64,000 nucleotides of DNA from DSWT01 sp036845725 (GTDB lineage: Bacteria > Chloroflexota > Anaerolineae > B4-G1 > SLSP01). This document shows, piece by piece, positions 35,571-44,488 of the stretch. Numbering within the stretch: position 1 is the first letter of the stretch; every line of letters starts with the position of its first letter. The stretch is from NCBI GenBank assembly GCA_036845725.1, contig DAIUDK010000006.1, positions 7,503 to 71,502 on the forward strand. Reading direction: 5' to 3'. The notes below the pieces were generated by a model. The model was not told where the DNA came from. It did no database searches and worked only from the letters and a program-made list of their open reading frames with translations. A program made the position numbers and the translations under genes.

Positions 35571-37922
35571 ATGACCCCACTTGTGATCTTCGTTCTGGCC
35601 TGGGCTGGGGGAGTTCTTCTGGCCCAGGCCGCGCTTTTTTCTCCCATATGGCTGCTCCTGGCCCTCCCGACAGCCTTCATACTTCGTACCGGATGGGGAG
35701 AGCACCGTGCTGCCCGCCGCACCGCCTTCGCTTTGATTGGATTGTTGATTGGCGCGGGACGGCTCCTGATCGCCCAACCACGCATCGATGCAGATCACAT
35801 CGCCTTCTACAACGGAGCCGGACGTGTCACCCTCCAGGGCGTCATCAGCCGCGAACCTGATCACCGTCCCACCCTTACCAATCTGCACATCAAAGTCGAG
35901 GCGCTCATCCTCGCCGACGACAGCGCCGTTCCCATGCATGGGCACGTCCTCGTGAAGGCCCCGGCCTACACCAGCATCGAGTACGGCGATCTCGTCCGCG
36001 CCACGGGCTTGCTGGAGACGCCACCGGTCTTCGAGAGCTTCTCCTACCGTGACTATCTGGCCCGCCAGGGCGTCCACTCGCTGCTGCGCCAGGCCGACAC
36101 GACCGTGTTGAGTACAGGGCACGGGTTTTTCTTGTTGGAGTGGCTCTACCGTTTCAAAGCGCATGCCCTCAAGACGCTGCTATCCATATGGCCTGAACCG
36201 AAGGCGTCCCTGCTCGCCGGTATCCTCCTGGGCGTAGAAAGCGGCATCCCCGGCGATCTGGACGAGGCCTTTGTCGCCACCGGGACCAGTCACATCGTCG
36301 CTATTTCCGGCTTCAACCTCTCGATCATTGCCGCCGTTTTCGTGCAGACGGGCAATCAGCTGCTCAAGGGACGCGGGAAGACGACCCTGCCGTTGGTGGG
36401 CTTGTGGCTGTACACCGTGCTAGTGGGCGCGTCGGCAGCAGTGTTGCGGGCCGCAGTCATGGCGACAGTGACGATCCTCGCAAGGAAGGAGGAACGCGCT
36501 CCCCACGGGCCGACATCCCTGGCAACAGCAGTATGGGTCTTGGGAATGCTAAACCCCTACGTGCTGTGGGATGTCGGATTTCAGCTCAGCCTGGCAGCGA
36601 CATTGGGGTTAATCCTCTACACCGAGCCAGTTACGTGCTGGTTTCAACGCCTTTTCGAATACTTCACCGACCAGGAACGCGCGCACAAGGTCGTCAGCCT
36701 GTTAAGCGACGCCCTTATCGTCACCATCGCTGCGCAAATCACCACGACCGGCGTCATCATCGGCGTGTTCCGCCGCCTCTCTTTGGTGACACTGCTTACT
36801 AATCTGCTTATATTGCCGGCGCAACAGCAGGTGATGTTCGGTGGTGGTGTAGCTCTGATCGCCGGGTTACTGCTGCGACCGTTAGGGCAAGTCCTCAGTT
36901 GGTTCGCATGGGTGTTCCTCGCCTACACCATCACTGTGGTGCGTTGGACGGCGACCTTCCCGTTAGCGTCAGTGGAACTGGGCAACATCACGCTACCGGT
37001 GGTGTGGGGCTACTACACCGTCCTGGGGGTCGTGACATGGTGGTTCAGCCACCCGGTCGAAGAACGGCAGCGCTACCAGCTCGCGCTCAAAAAGGTGACC
37101 CGGTGGCATCTAGCCGCAGGGTTCGCCGTGCTCGTGCTCCTGTCTGCCTACTTCTACGCCGCGCCCGATGGGCGCCTACACGTCATCGTCCTGGATGCGG
37201 GTCAGGGTGACGCCATTTTCATCCAAACGCCGCGTGGCAAACAGGTGTTGATCGACGGTGGTGCGGACGCTCCGCAAACCCTCACCCAGGTAGGAAAGCA
37301 GATGCCCTTCTGGGATCGACGGCTGGATATGGTGATCCTCACCTCGCCCACGGCAGGACGTTTGCCCGGACTGATTCCGGTGCTCGAGCGCTACACCATC
37401 GATTTTGTGAACATTGGGCCGGAAACAGGGCGGGGTAATCTATACGAACAGTGGGAGGCGCTCCTGGCAATGCGCCCTACAGGGAGTGTGGGAACACTGT
37501 GGGCCGGCATGGTTTGGGAACTCGATAGCGGCGTCAATTTGGAAACACTGTGGCCCGAACCGGGAAGTGCAGGCGGTCCGCTGGTGCTGCGCCTCACCTA
37601 TGGCAACACCAGTTTCCTGCTGGGCGGTGACGCCACCGCCATAGTGGAAGAGACATTGGTCGCACGCGAAGGCCACAGTCTGCGCAGCAGCGTGCTGCTC
37701 CTCGCACGTCAGGGCGCAAAAACGGCCTCCACGCCGGCCTTTCTGCAGACCGTCGCGCCAGAGGCCGTCATCATCAGCGCGGGAAATGACGCCCGCTACC
37801 CGGATCAGTCGGTGCTGGCGCGGGTGATGGACAAGCCCGTTTACCGCACCGACGAGGTCGGCGCCATTGCGATCACATCGGATGCACAGCAGATTCACGT
37901 GCACGGCGAACGCCGCCCATAA
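35571..37922 (+). CDS. comEC: ComEC/Rec2-like DNA-uptake channel with degenerate MBL domain
   Basis: This 783-residue polytopic protein has an N-terminal helix pair, an OB-like domain (VTLQGVISREPDHRPTLTNL), the central Competence domain (ASLLAGILLGVESGIPGDLD, TSHIVAISGFNLSIIAAVF, WDVGFQLSLAATLG) and a C-terminal metallo-beta-lactamase-type domain. That domain keeps VIVLDAGQGDAIFIQTP and LIDGG. The zinc motif HxDxDH is replaced by SPTAGR at 592-597, and the later HHGSK block reads ARQGAK at 712-717. Nuclease activity proposed for this domain is therefore improbable. In transformation ComEC moves single-stranded DNA inward. The ATG at 35571 starts directly on a hydrophobic helix; an upstream TTG at 35538 is the alternative. 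Confidence 0.88.
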   Translation: MTPLVIFVLAWAGGVLLAQAALFSPIWLLLALPTAFILRTGWGEHRAARRTAFALIGLLIGAGRLLIAQPRIDADHIAFYNGAGRVTLQGVISREPDHRPTLTNLHIKVEALILADDSAVPMHGHVLVKAPAYTSIEYGDLVRATGLLETPPVFESFSYRDYLARQGVHSLLRQADTTVLSTGHGFFLLEWLYRFKAHALKTLLSIWPEPKASLLAGILLGVESGIPGDLDEAFVATGTSHIVAISGFNLSIIAAVFVQTGNQLLKGRGKTTLPLVGLWLYTVLVGASAAVLRAAVMATVTILARKEERAPHGPTSLATAVWVLGMLNPYVLWDVGFQLSLAATLGLILYTEPVTCWFQRLFEYFTDQERAHKVVSLLSDALIVTIAAQITTTGVIIGVFRRLSLVTLLTNLLILPAQQQVMFGGGVALIAGLLLRPLGQVLSWFAWVFLAYTITVVRWTATFPLASVELGNITLPVVWGYYTVLGVVTWWFSHPVEERQRYQLALKKVTRWHLAAGFAVLVLLSAYFYAAPDGRLHVIVLDAGQGDAIFIQTPRGKQVLIDGGADAPQTLTQVGKQMPFWDRRLDMVILTSPTAGRLPGLIPVLERYTIDFVNIGPETGRGNLYEQWEALLAMRPTGSVGTLWAGMVWELDSGVNLETLWPEPGSAGGPLVLRLTYGNTSFLLGGDATAIVEETLVAREGHSLRSSVLLLARQGAKTASTPAFLQTVAPEAVIISAGNDARYPDQSVLARVMDKPVYRTDEVGAIAITSDAQQIHVHGERRP

Positions 37923-37943
37923 TGTGTGTTTAACGTGCCCAAA

Positions 37944-38261
37944 TTACTGCAATATGCTCCGCTCGCAGTAACTTGGCCAACCGTACGGCAAGTCAATGTC
38001 GCAGACGTCGGCACCCGCCGGGTAGTGTGCCAGTTCGGTAGCCAGATCCAGGGCATCGGCGATATCCTCTAGCGTGGTCGCCACCCCGGCATCCTCACCG
38101 CGCGCACTGGCAAGCCGCTCGCGAATCCACTCTGCCGTTTTCGCGCGCCGTCCTTCCATGGCTTTCACCAGAATCAGTTCCCCACTGCCGATGGCCTCCA
38201 GAATCGCGTCCACGCTGGTGTAGCCCATCGTCTTGGCAATGTCCCGTGCTCTATCGATCAT
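37944..38261 (-). CDS. Hypothetical protein (105 aa)
   Basis: A soluble, acidic protein with two helical blocks (RARDIAKTMGYTSVDAILEAI and LEDIADALDLATELAHY) and a C-terminal PYGWPSYC. The start MIDRARD lies five bases after AGGAGGGA; a second ATG immediately upstream is too close to that site. I find no family. It converges with comEC and is divergent from the 38491 lipoprotein gene. Confidence 0.5.
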   Translation of the reverse strand: MIDRARDIAKTMGYTSVDAILEAIGSGELILVKAMEGRRAKTAEWIRERLASARGEDAGVATTLEDIADALDLATELAHYPAGADVCDIDLPYGWPSYCERSILQ

Positions 38262-38463
38262 CATTCCCTCCTAAGTGTCTTTAGTTTGGTAGTCCATAGT
38301 CCAATTGTTAGGGGGCGATTTGACAGCGTTGCTCCCGTCTGCTGTAGCAAATTTGGATCCTCAGTATCCATCGAATTCGCAGAAACGTCAAACCTGGTGC
38401 ACTTGCAGGAAAGCCCCTGAGGGAACTTTGTGCGTGCGATGCACGTCTTTAGGGCAAGAATGG

Positions 38464-38469
38464 TATAAT
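38464..38469 (+). promoter_or_regulatory. -10 box of the two-repeat lipoprotein gene
   Basis: TATAAT lies 21 bases before the ATG at 38491, with AAAGGAGG between. No convincing -35 is seen (GCACGT at 38441). The 227-base divergent region also shows TAGTCCA words. Confidence 0.5.
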
Positions 38470-38490
38470 GTACCGACAAAGGAGGTTGCA

Positions 38491-39219
38491 ATGGGAAAAT
38501 TTACGCTCGTTTCTATGATGGTGATTATGATGTTGCTGGCTGCCTGCGGACAGCCAGCGCCAGATACCAGTGTCAGGCCAACAGAGTCCCCGTTACCGAC
38601 CGCACCAGTTTCGCCGATCTCACCGTTGCCCGCGCCGCAGTTCGCGCCGGATGCAGAAACCCAAGAGCTAGGAAAACTACAGGCGCAAGTGGCGGAGCAG
38701 GTAGGTATATCGGCGACGGCGCTTACATTGATTTCCGTTGAAGAAGTAACCTGGCCAGATGCAAGCTTGGGATGCCCGCAACCGGATATGATGTACGCGC
38801 AAGTGCTGACGCCTGGATGGCGCATGATGTTTATGGACGCCCAAGGTAAAGAATACCAGGTCCACACAAGCGAGGACCGCAAACACTTCATCGTCTGCGA
38901 ACTGCCCGACGAGCTAGCATTACCGCCAACCGAGCGCGACAATCCTGCAGTTCAGGCGGCGATCAAAACTCTGGTCGAGCAAAAGGGTGTTGCGAAAGAA
39001 TCCATAACTGTGGTAAGCGTCTCCGCCGTTGAGTGGCCCAACTCCTGTCTGGGATGTGAAACGGCGGGACAACGCTGTCTGATGGTGGTCACGCCGGGCT
39101 ATCGCATCACGCTCCAGAGCGGCGCAGAGACATATAACCTCCATACCAATCGGACCGGACAGCAAGCCATCGTCTGCGCGCAGCCCAGTCTCACACCACC
39201 CAGATCGGATCGTGAATAG
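38491..39219 (+). CDS. Lipoprotein with two Cys-containing repeats
   Basis: This 242-residue protein has a lipoprotein signal ending LLAAC (Cys19) and a short Pro/Thr linker. Two related repeats follow at about residues 75-145 and 160-230. Each reads roughly xVxWPxxxLGCxxxxxxxxxVxTPGxRx...YxxHTxxxxxxIVC: WPDASLGCPQPDMMYAQVLT in the first, WPNSCLGCETAGQRCLMVVT in the second. The paired cysteines may form disulfides outside the cell. Similar WPD-LGC repeats occur, as I recall, in secreted proteins of Chloroflexota and Cyanobacteria, but no function is known to me. An upstream in-frame start is rejected because the signal peptide begins here. Confidence 0.72.
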   Translation: MGKFTLVSMMVIMMLLAACGQPAPDTSVRPTESPLPTAPVSPISPLPAPQFAPDAETQELGKLQAQVAEQVGISATALTLISVEEVTWPDASLGCPQPDMMYAQVLTPGWRMMFMDAQGKEYQVHTSEDRKHFIVCELPDELALPPTERDNPAVQAAIKTLVEQKGVAKESITVVSVSAVEWPNSCLGCETAGQRCLMVVTPGYRITLQSGAETYNLHTNRTGQQAIVCAQPSLTPPRSDRE

Positions 39220-39230
39220 AAAGCGGGCGC

Positions 39231-39258
39231 TTGCCCCTTTGAGGAAGGCGGGTATACT
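39231..39258 (+). promoter_or_regulatory. Promoter of the FmdB-type gene
   Basis: TTGCCC (39231-39236) and TATACT (39253-39258) are 16 bases apart and give a leader of about 65 bases before 39331. Confidence 0.6.
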
Positions 39259-39279
39259 CACTAATCGTGGAGATACAAT

Positions 39280-39311
39280 CAGGCTCTCGTTCTTGTAAAA
39301 ACGAGGGCCTG
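39280..39311 (+). promoter_or_regulatory. Leader hairpin before the FmdB-type gene
   Basis: CAGGCTCTCGTT (39280-39291) pairs with AACGAGGGCCTG (39300-39311) over 12 positions with one G-T wobble and an 8-base loop. It lies in the transcribed leader between promoter and ATG, followed by TTGT, so attenuation is possible. Confidence 0.45.
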
Positions 39312-39330
39312 TTGTGAATGAAGATGCACA

Positions 39331-39879
39331 ATGCCAATTTACGAGTACTACTGTCCCGTCTGTGAAGGGCGCTTTCGCCACCTGGCGCGACGCATCGATG
39401 CACCGCCACCACCCTGCCCGAGTTGCGGAACTACCAGAGTCGAACGCCTGATCGCAGCCGCCAACATCGTGCGCAGCGGCATGCATCACGAGCACCAGTT
39501 ACGCGAAACAGCGAGCCAGGTGAATAGCGATGACCCAAGCGCCATCGCCCGTTTCCTGCAGGATTCCGGCCGTCTCGCCGACGCCGAAGGCATCTACGGC
39601 AGCCCGGCGTACCGCGAGCTGCTCGCCCGCCGTGCCGAGGGCGCAACCGACGCCGACGTGACCGATCTGGTGGATGATCTCGCGTCCGCTATGCATGCTT
39701 CGGAAGCCAGCCAAATGGCCGGCGCGGTGGTGCTCACAGACCAGGTCGAAAACCGGATGCTGGCCGAAGGACCGCCCGAGAATCACGAACACGCGCCCAC
39801 GGATAAAACCTATGCCGAATCGGGAAACGAAACATCACACGCACGACGCCGGTCGGCGAAAGATCTAGGCTGGGGATAA
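39331..39879 (+). CDS. FmdB-family zinc ribbon protein
   Basis: The protein (182 residues) begins MPIYEYYCPVCEGRFRHL and continues with CPSCGTTRVERLI, the CxxC...CxxC zinc ribbon of the FmdB family. Residues after 60 are unusual: a His-rich segment (MHHEHQ), an acidic helical middle (ADAEGIYGSPAYRELLARRA, DADVTDLVDDLASAMHASEA) and a polar tail. Most FmdB proteins are only 60-110 residues, so this one carries a long extension. FmdB proteins are small putative regulators of unknown mechanism. Confidence 0.85.
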   Translation: MPIYEYYCPVCEGRFRHLARRIDAPPPPCPSCGTTRVERLIAAANIVRSGMHHEHQLRETASQVNSDDPSAIARFLQDSGRLADAEGIYGSPAYRELLARRAEGATDADVTDLVDDLASAMHASEASQMAGAVVLTDQVENRMLAEGPPENHEHAPTDKTYAESGNETSHARRRSAKDLGWG

Positions 39880-39934
39880 ACAACGTATTTGGCTGACCAT
39901 CGTCGTGTTCACATAGACTACACGTGGAGGATTA

Positions 39935-41299
39935 ATGGATAGTCCATTTTTGCAACATGTTGGAGATATTTTTTCCAGACTGAAGGGTCGCAACCTGATC
40001 ATAGCGGTCAGCATCTGGGGCATCTTGCTGCTGCTGGCCCTAGCGTGCGTCTTTGGCGTGATCAAACTGCCGGGAAGCAGGCCACAGGAAACGAAGGTGC
40101 CCGAGACGCCAACAGCGACCTTGGCAGCCCCGCAGCCTACAGCGACGCCGGCAGGCTTCATCACGCTGCCCACACCGACGCCCCAAAGTAGCACGCAGAC
40201 CACGCCTGGTTATCCGTCGCTGCCGTGGGGGGACTTCGGGTACGGTATCGCCGCGCACGCCATCCACATGCCGGGTTACACGCTCGATCAGATTTCACAG
40301 CAACTCGGCTTCGCCTGGGTCAAACAACAAGTGCGCTGGGATCACTTCTCGCCTGATCCTGGTCAAATGGACTGGAGCGGTTATGACGTGATGGTAGAAT
40401 TTGCCAACGAGCGCAATCTCAAGGTGATGTTGAGCGTGGTCGGCGCGCCGGAATGGAGCATCACTTACCGCGACGCCAACCCGCAAGCGGCCCCGCCCGA
40501 CGACATCACACTATTCACCGGATTTCTCAGTGAAATGGTCGATCGTTACAAAGGCAAAATCCACGCCATCGAAGTCTGGAACGAGCAAAATCTCGACCGT
40601 GAGTGGGACACCGCCGCAGGTGTGAATGCAGCCAGCTACGTGGAAATGCTGCGCCTTGCCTACCAGGCCATCAAAAGCCGTGACCCCAACATCATCGTCA
40701 TCAGCGGGGCGCTGTCGCCGACAGGCTCTTCAGCAACCGATCCCGCCAATCCAAACCGCGTGATTTATGTGGATGATTTCGTCTATTTCCAGCAAATGAT
40801 CGACGCAGGATTCCTCAACTACGCGGACTGCATAGGTGCGCACCACAACGGGATCAACATGCCGCCGGATGTGGCGTGGGATGAAGGCTATAACGATCCC
40901 AACGCCAAGTTCCGCGGGCCGTTCGACAACCCCGATCACTCCTGGTCGTTCAAGAGCACGCTCTGGGGGTATCACGACATGATCCAAAAAGCGGGTTTCA
41001 ATAAACCGCTGTGCGTTACCGAATTTGGGTGGGCTACCTCAGAAGGATTTGGCGCTACGCCGCCGGGCTTCGAGTTCGCCGACGACAACAGCCTGGAAGA
41101 TCAAGCCAAATGGACGGTCCAGGCCTTCCAGTTGATGCGCGAGTGGGGCTTCGTTCACCTGGCGTTTTTGTGGAACTTGGACTACTCGTATAAAGGCCCC
41201 GGCCCGGCCGATCCTAACGCACCATACAGCATTTTGGATATGCAAGGTGCAGCGCGCCCGGCTTACGGTGCGCTCGGAGAGATGCCCAAGATTCCCTAA
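39935..41299 (+). CDS. Membrane-anchored clan-A glycoside-hydrolase-like protein (1)
   Basis: This 454-residue protein has an N-terminal anchor helix at about 22-43 (LIIAVSIWGILLLLALACVF), a Thr/Pro/Ala linker to about residue 92, and a TIM-barrel domain. The probable acid/base Glu sits in IEVWNEQNL at the end of strand 4 and the probable nucleophile Glu in LCVTEFGW at the end of strand 7, the arrangement of GH clan A (GH5/GH39-like). The substrate is unknown. It is 12 bases upstream of a paralogue, with the same membrane anchor plus linker plan. The catalytic side faces outside the cell. Confidence 0.82.
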   Translation: MDSPFLQHVGDIFSRLKGRNLIIAVSIWGILLLLALACVFGVIKLPGSRPQETKVPETPTATLAAPQPTATPAGFITLPTPTPQSSTQTTPGYPSLPWGDFGYGIAAHAIHMPGYTLDQISQQLGFAWVKQQVRWDHFSPDPGQMDWSGYDVMVEFANERNLKVMLSVVGAPEWSITYRDANPQAAPPDDITLFTGFLSEMVDRYKGKIHAIEVWNEQNLDREWDTAAGVNAASYVEMLRLAYQAIKSRDPNIIVISGALSPTGSSATDPANPNRVIYVDDFVYFQQMIDAGFLNYADCIGAHHNGINMPPDVAWDEGYNDPNAKFRGPFDNPDHSWSFKSTLWGYHDMIQKAGFNKPLCVTEFGWATSEGFGATPPGFEFADDNSLEDQAKWTVQAFQLMREWGFVHLAFLWNLDYSYKGPGPADPNAPYSILDMQGAARPAYGALGEMPKIP

Positions 41300-41311
41300 T
41301 CGGCCTCTGTC

Positions 41312-42586
41312 ATGCTAATGACCGATCCTTCACAAGCGACGCAGGAGCCGCCACGGCCACGGCGGCGGATGTTGCTTGCCTACATGCTAGTAGGGCTGGT
41401 ATTCCTGGCACTCACCGGGTGGCTGTTGGGGACGCAAACCGGCTTCTTCTCAGCCTGGCGTGATCCCATCCCCACACCAGAACCAACGCCAACCCCCTGG
41501 CCCGTACCACTACGCCTCGATTCGCCTGAATACGGGATCAACATCCACATGTGGTGGGATCCCTGGGCAGCAACTCGGCGCGATTGGTCATTGGTACGTA
41601 AGGGCGGATTTACATGGGTCAAGCAGCGACTGGCGTGGTTCGATATCGAAGCAGCCGGACCAGGACGGCACGAATGGTTCGCTGCCGATCGGCTGGTCAC
41701 AGAGGCAGAGGAAGCCGGCGTCAGTCTACTTTTCCGCGTAGATTGCCCCCCCCTCTGGGCTAGACCCACAGAAGCGGATGCCGACGGGCGAATGTGGCCG
41801 GTGGACGTAGAGGCCTTCGGCACCTTCTGCCATGCAATGGCGGATCGCTACAGGGGACGTGTGGCCGGCTATCAGGTCTGGAACGAGCCAAATCTGGCCC
41901 GCGAGTGGAACAACCTGCCCCCCAACGCCGCCGACTACGTCGCTGTGCTGCAGGCATGCTACGTAGGCATCAAAACGGCGGACCCAGGCGCGCTGGTTAT
42001 CTCGGCTGGGTTGGCGCCTACCGGTTCCGGTCCGCCAGAAGCCATACCGGATGTCGACTATTTGAGGGGGATGTATGAAGCCGGCGCTGCGCCCTATTTC
42101 GACCTGTTGGGATTGAACGCCCCTGGCTACAAAGCCGCGCCGGAAGTCTCACCTCAAGAAGTGGCGGACCCAGCAAACGGTTACGGGGGACATCAAGTCT
42201 TCTGTTTCCGACACGTCGAGAATATGCGCTCTATTATGGAGGAGTACGGGGATAGCAACAAGCAAGTGGCGATTCTGGAATTCGGCTGGCATACCGACAA
42301 TCGGCCCGAAAACCCCGATTATGCTTGGTTCGCCATAACGCCGGAACAGCAAGCAGATTATCTGGTGCGGGCCTTCCGCTATGCGCATGAACACTGGTCA
42401 CCCTGGGTTGGGCCGATGTTCGTATGGAATCTTCCCGATCCCACGTGGGAGCCGCACAACGAGGAATTCTGGTGGAGCATCGTCGACCCGTTTATGTGGG
42501 GATTAGGCGAGGGCGATTTTGACACGTGGCCGGGCGGCGCAGTACGTCCGGCTTACACGGCCCTGGCGGAGATGGAAAAACCGTAG
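41312..42586 (+). CDS. Membrane-anchored clan-A glycoside-hydrolase-like protein (2)
   Basis: This 424-residue paralogue has an anchor helix at about 20-41 (MLLAYMLVGLVFLALTGWLL), a short PTPEPTPTPWPVP linker, and a TIM barrel. The catalytic pair is Glu in YQVWNEPNLAREW and Glu in AILEFGWHTD. It shares GFTWVKQRLAW, NNLPPNAADYVAVLQACY and PVGPMF-type segments with the previous gene, so the pair arose by tandem duplication. It differs by being Trp-rich around the active site. It may act on an extracellular polysaccharide, possibly the organism's own. Confidence 0.82.
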   Translation: MLMTDPSQATQEPPRPRRRMLLAYMLVGLVFLALTGWLLGTQTGFFSAWRDPIPTPEPTPTPWPVPLRLDSPEYGINIHMWWDPWAATRRDWSLVRKGGFTWVKQRLAWFDIEAAGPGRHEWFAADRLVTEAEEAGVSLLFRVDCPPLWARPTEADADGRMWPVDVEAFGTFCHAMADRYRGRVAGYQVWNEPNLAREWNNLPPNAADYVAVLQACYVGIKTADPGALVISAGLAPTGSGPPEAIPDVDYLRGMYEAGAAPYFDLLGLNAPGYKAAPEVSPQEVADPANGYGGHQVFCFRHVENMRSIMEEYGDSNKQVAILEFGWHTDNRPENPDYAWFAITPEQQADYLVRAFRYAHEHWSPWVGPMFVWNLPDPTWEPHNEEFWWSIVDPFMWGLGEGDFDTWPGGAVRPAYTALAEMEKP

Positions 42587-42629
42587 CAGAATGTATGATA
42601 CGTGAGTTAGATGTGATAAGGGGGAAATC

Positions 42630-44057
42630 ATGACAATTGCATTTGGTACAGATGGGTGGCGGGCCGTCATCAGCGACACGTTCACCTTCGAGAATGTGCG
42701 CCTGCTGGCGCAGGCGATTGCCGACTACGTGCGCGAGCAAAGCGAGCGCAATCAATCGGAGGTGGTCATCGGCTATGACACGCGGTTCCTCTCGGATCGC
42801 TACGCGCGCGAAGTGGCACGCGTGATGGCCGGGAATGGCATCATTGCGCACCTTACCCGCGCCGACGCCCCTACCCCGGCGGTGTCCTACGCCATCGTCG
42901 ACAAGAAGGCCGAAGCGGGCGTAATGATCACAGCCAGTCACAACCCACCGCGTTACAACGGGGTCAAGCTCAAGGCGGCTTTCGGGGGTTCGGCGTTGCC
43001 AGAGCAGGCGCGCCAGGTCGAGGCGCTACTGGAACGCAATCAACGTGAGGCGCGCGGCCCCAATGTGATGGATTACCAGCAAGCAACTGGCCTTGGCCTG
43101 ATTCAACTCTTCGACCCGGCGTGGTCTTACTACCAGCACCTTTCCACCTTGCTCAACCTGGACACAATCTCGAAGGGGGAGCTACAAGTAGTGGCCGATG
43201 GAATGTACGGTTCCGGGCGCGGCGCATTCCGCGATATGCTGAGTCGCACGCGCTGCCGCCTACACGAAATCCGCTGCGAGATGAATCCAGGCTTCGGCGG
43301 CATCCATCCCGAACCGCTCGGCCATTACCTGCAAGCCCTCAGCGCGGCGATCCAGACCTATCACGCCGATGTGGGTCTGGCGACGGACGGCGACGCCGAT
43401 CGCATCGGTGCGATGGACGCGCGCGGTGAGTTCGTCGATCCACACCATATCTTCGCTTTGACGCTGCGCTATCTGGTAGAGAAACGTGGCTGGACCGGCG
43501 GAGTCGTCAAGTCCGTCTCGACGACGCGGATGGTGGACCGGTTGGCGAAACGGTACGAGTTGCCGTTGTACGAGACGCCGGTGGGTTTCAATTACATCGC
43601 TGACTATATGCTCGAGGACGACGTGTTGATCGGCGGCGAGGAATCCGGCGGCCTGTCGATCAAGGGGCACATTCCCGAAGGCGATGGGGTGCTGATGGGC
43701 CTGCTGCTGCTGGAGGTGATGTCCGAAGCGAACGCCCCACTGCACGAACTGGTCGCCGACATCCAACGCGAGGTAGGACCGGCGCGTTATGCCCGCACCG
43801 ATATCCCGCTGCAACGTTCGGTGCCCAAGAAGGCAATGGTGGCGCGGCTTTCCGAACACGCCCCGGCAACATTGGCGGGCGAAACCGTGACCGAGGTCAG
43901 CCAGAAGGATGGCGTGAAATACATCCTGGCGGACGATTCCTGGCTGCTCATCCGGCCTTCAGGCACCGAACCGGTGCTGCGCGTCTACGCCGAAGGCCGC
44001 TCGGACGAGGAAGTCGCCGCGCTGCTGGCATATGGGGAGGAAGTGGCGCAGGGGTAG
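42630..44057 (+). CDS. Phosphoglucomutase/phosphomannomutase
   Basis: This 475-residue alpha-D-phosphohexomutase interconverts hexose-1- and hexose-6-phosphates. The phospho-Ser loop is TASHNPPRYNGVK. The magnesium site is ATDGDADRIGAMD. The sugar-binding loop is GGEESGGLS and the phosphate-binding loop LIRPSGTEPVLRVY. All four domains are complete. The GEESGG form fits both glucose and mannose substrates, so no narrower name is given. It starts 43 bases after the glycosidase pair and could supply sugar nucleotides for polysaccharide. Confidence 0.92.
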   Translation: MTIAFGTDGWRAVISDTFTFENVRLLAQAIADYVREQSERNQSEVVIGYDTRFLSDRYAREVARVMAGNGIIAHLTRADAPTPAVSYAIVDKKAEAGVMITASHNPPRYNGVKLKAAFGGSALPEQARQVEALLERNQREARGPNVMDYQQATGLGLIQLFDPAWSYYQHLSTLLNLDTISKGELQVVADGMYGSGRGAFRDMLSRTRCRLHEIRCEMNPGFGGIHPEPLGHYLQALSAAIQTYHADVGLATDGDADRIGAMDARGEFVDPHHIFALTLRYLVEKRGWTGGVVKSVSTTRMVDRLAKRYELPLYETPVGFNYIADYMLEDDVLIGGEESGGLSIKGHIPEGDGVLMGLLLLEVMSEANAPLHELVADIQREVGPARYARTDIPLQRSVPKKAMVARLSEHAPATLAGETVTEVSQKDGVKYILADDSWLLIRPSGTEPVLRVYAEGRSDEEVAALLAYGEEVAQG

Positions 44058-44179
44058 CCTTCAGCTATCAGCCGTCAGCGTTCAGCCCGTGCGCCTGCGA
44101 AGATAACTACACCTTGAACCTCTTTGCTGATCGCGCGCGAATCTTCGCGCTAAAGCTAAAAGCTGGCGGCTTGAAACAT

Positions 44180-44207
44180 TTGCTTCCGCCGTCATTTGAC
44201 GTATAAT
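44180..44207 (+). promoter_or_regulatory. Promoter of tRNA-Leu
   Basis: TTGCTT (44180-44185) and TATAAT (44202-44207) are 16 bases apart and end ten bases before the tRNA. The 120 bases before it hold CAGC and GCTAAA words and no gene. Confidence 0.7.
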
Positions 44208-44217
44208 GGCGGCTGCC

Positions 44218-44299
44218 GGGGAAGTGTCGGAACAGGCAGACGAGCATGACTTAGGATCATGTGCTGAAAAGCGTGCGGGTTCAAGTCCCGCCTTCCCCA
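44218..44299 (+). tRNA. tRNA-Leu (anticodon UAG)
   Basis: The acceptor arms GGGGAAG (44218-44224) and CTTCCCC (44292-44298) pair fully, with A44299 as discriminator and no encoded CCA. The anticodon stem is CATGA/TCATG with loop CTTAGGA, so the anticodon is TAG. The long variable arm (class II) and T arm GCGGG-TTCAAGT-CCCGC are intact. It decodes CUA (and other CUN) leucine codons. Confidence 0.97.
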
Positions 44300-44311
44300 A
44301 CGTAAATAAAC

Positions 44312-44366
44312 AGTAGGCGGTAAACGGTAGACAGGCGCAGTTCCTGTTCACCGTTTACCGCCTACT
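44312..44366. terminator. Long hairpin after tRNA-Leu
   Basis: AGTAGGCGGTAAACGGT (44312-44328) pairs perfectly with ACCGTTTACCGCCTACT (44350-44366). Inside, ACAGG and CCTGT pair again across a 2-nt internal loop. The total is 22 bp. Words GGTAAACGG link it to the repeat near 27440 and the GGTAA family. It may end the tRNA transcript. Confidence 0.65.
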
Positions 44367-44488
44367 TGCATTATGTAACGTTCTGTACACTTGCTCTTAA
44401 TCATATTTTAACATCTGGGGGACAAAATTCTAGTAGTATAGAAGAGTAGCGCGATGAATGTGAGCAAACAGTGATTAAGGACGAATTT

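Noticed and set aside
38305..38490. Extension of the 38491 lipoprotein upstream
   Set aside because: The extension precedes a typical lipoprotein signal peptide and crosses the -10 box; AAAGGAGG marks the start at 38491.
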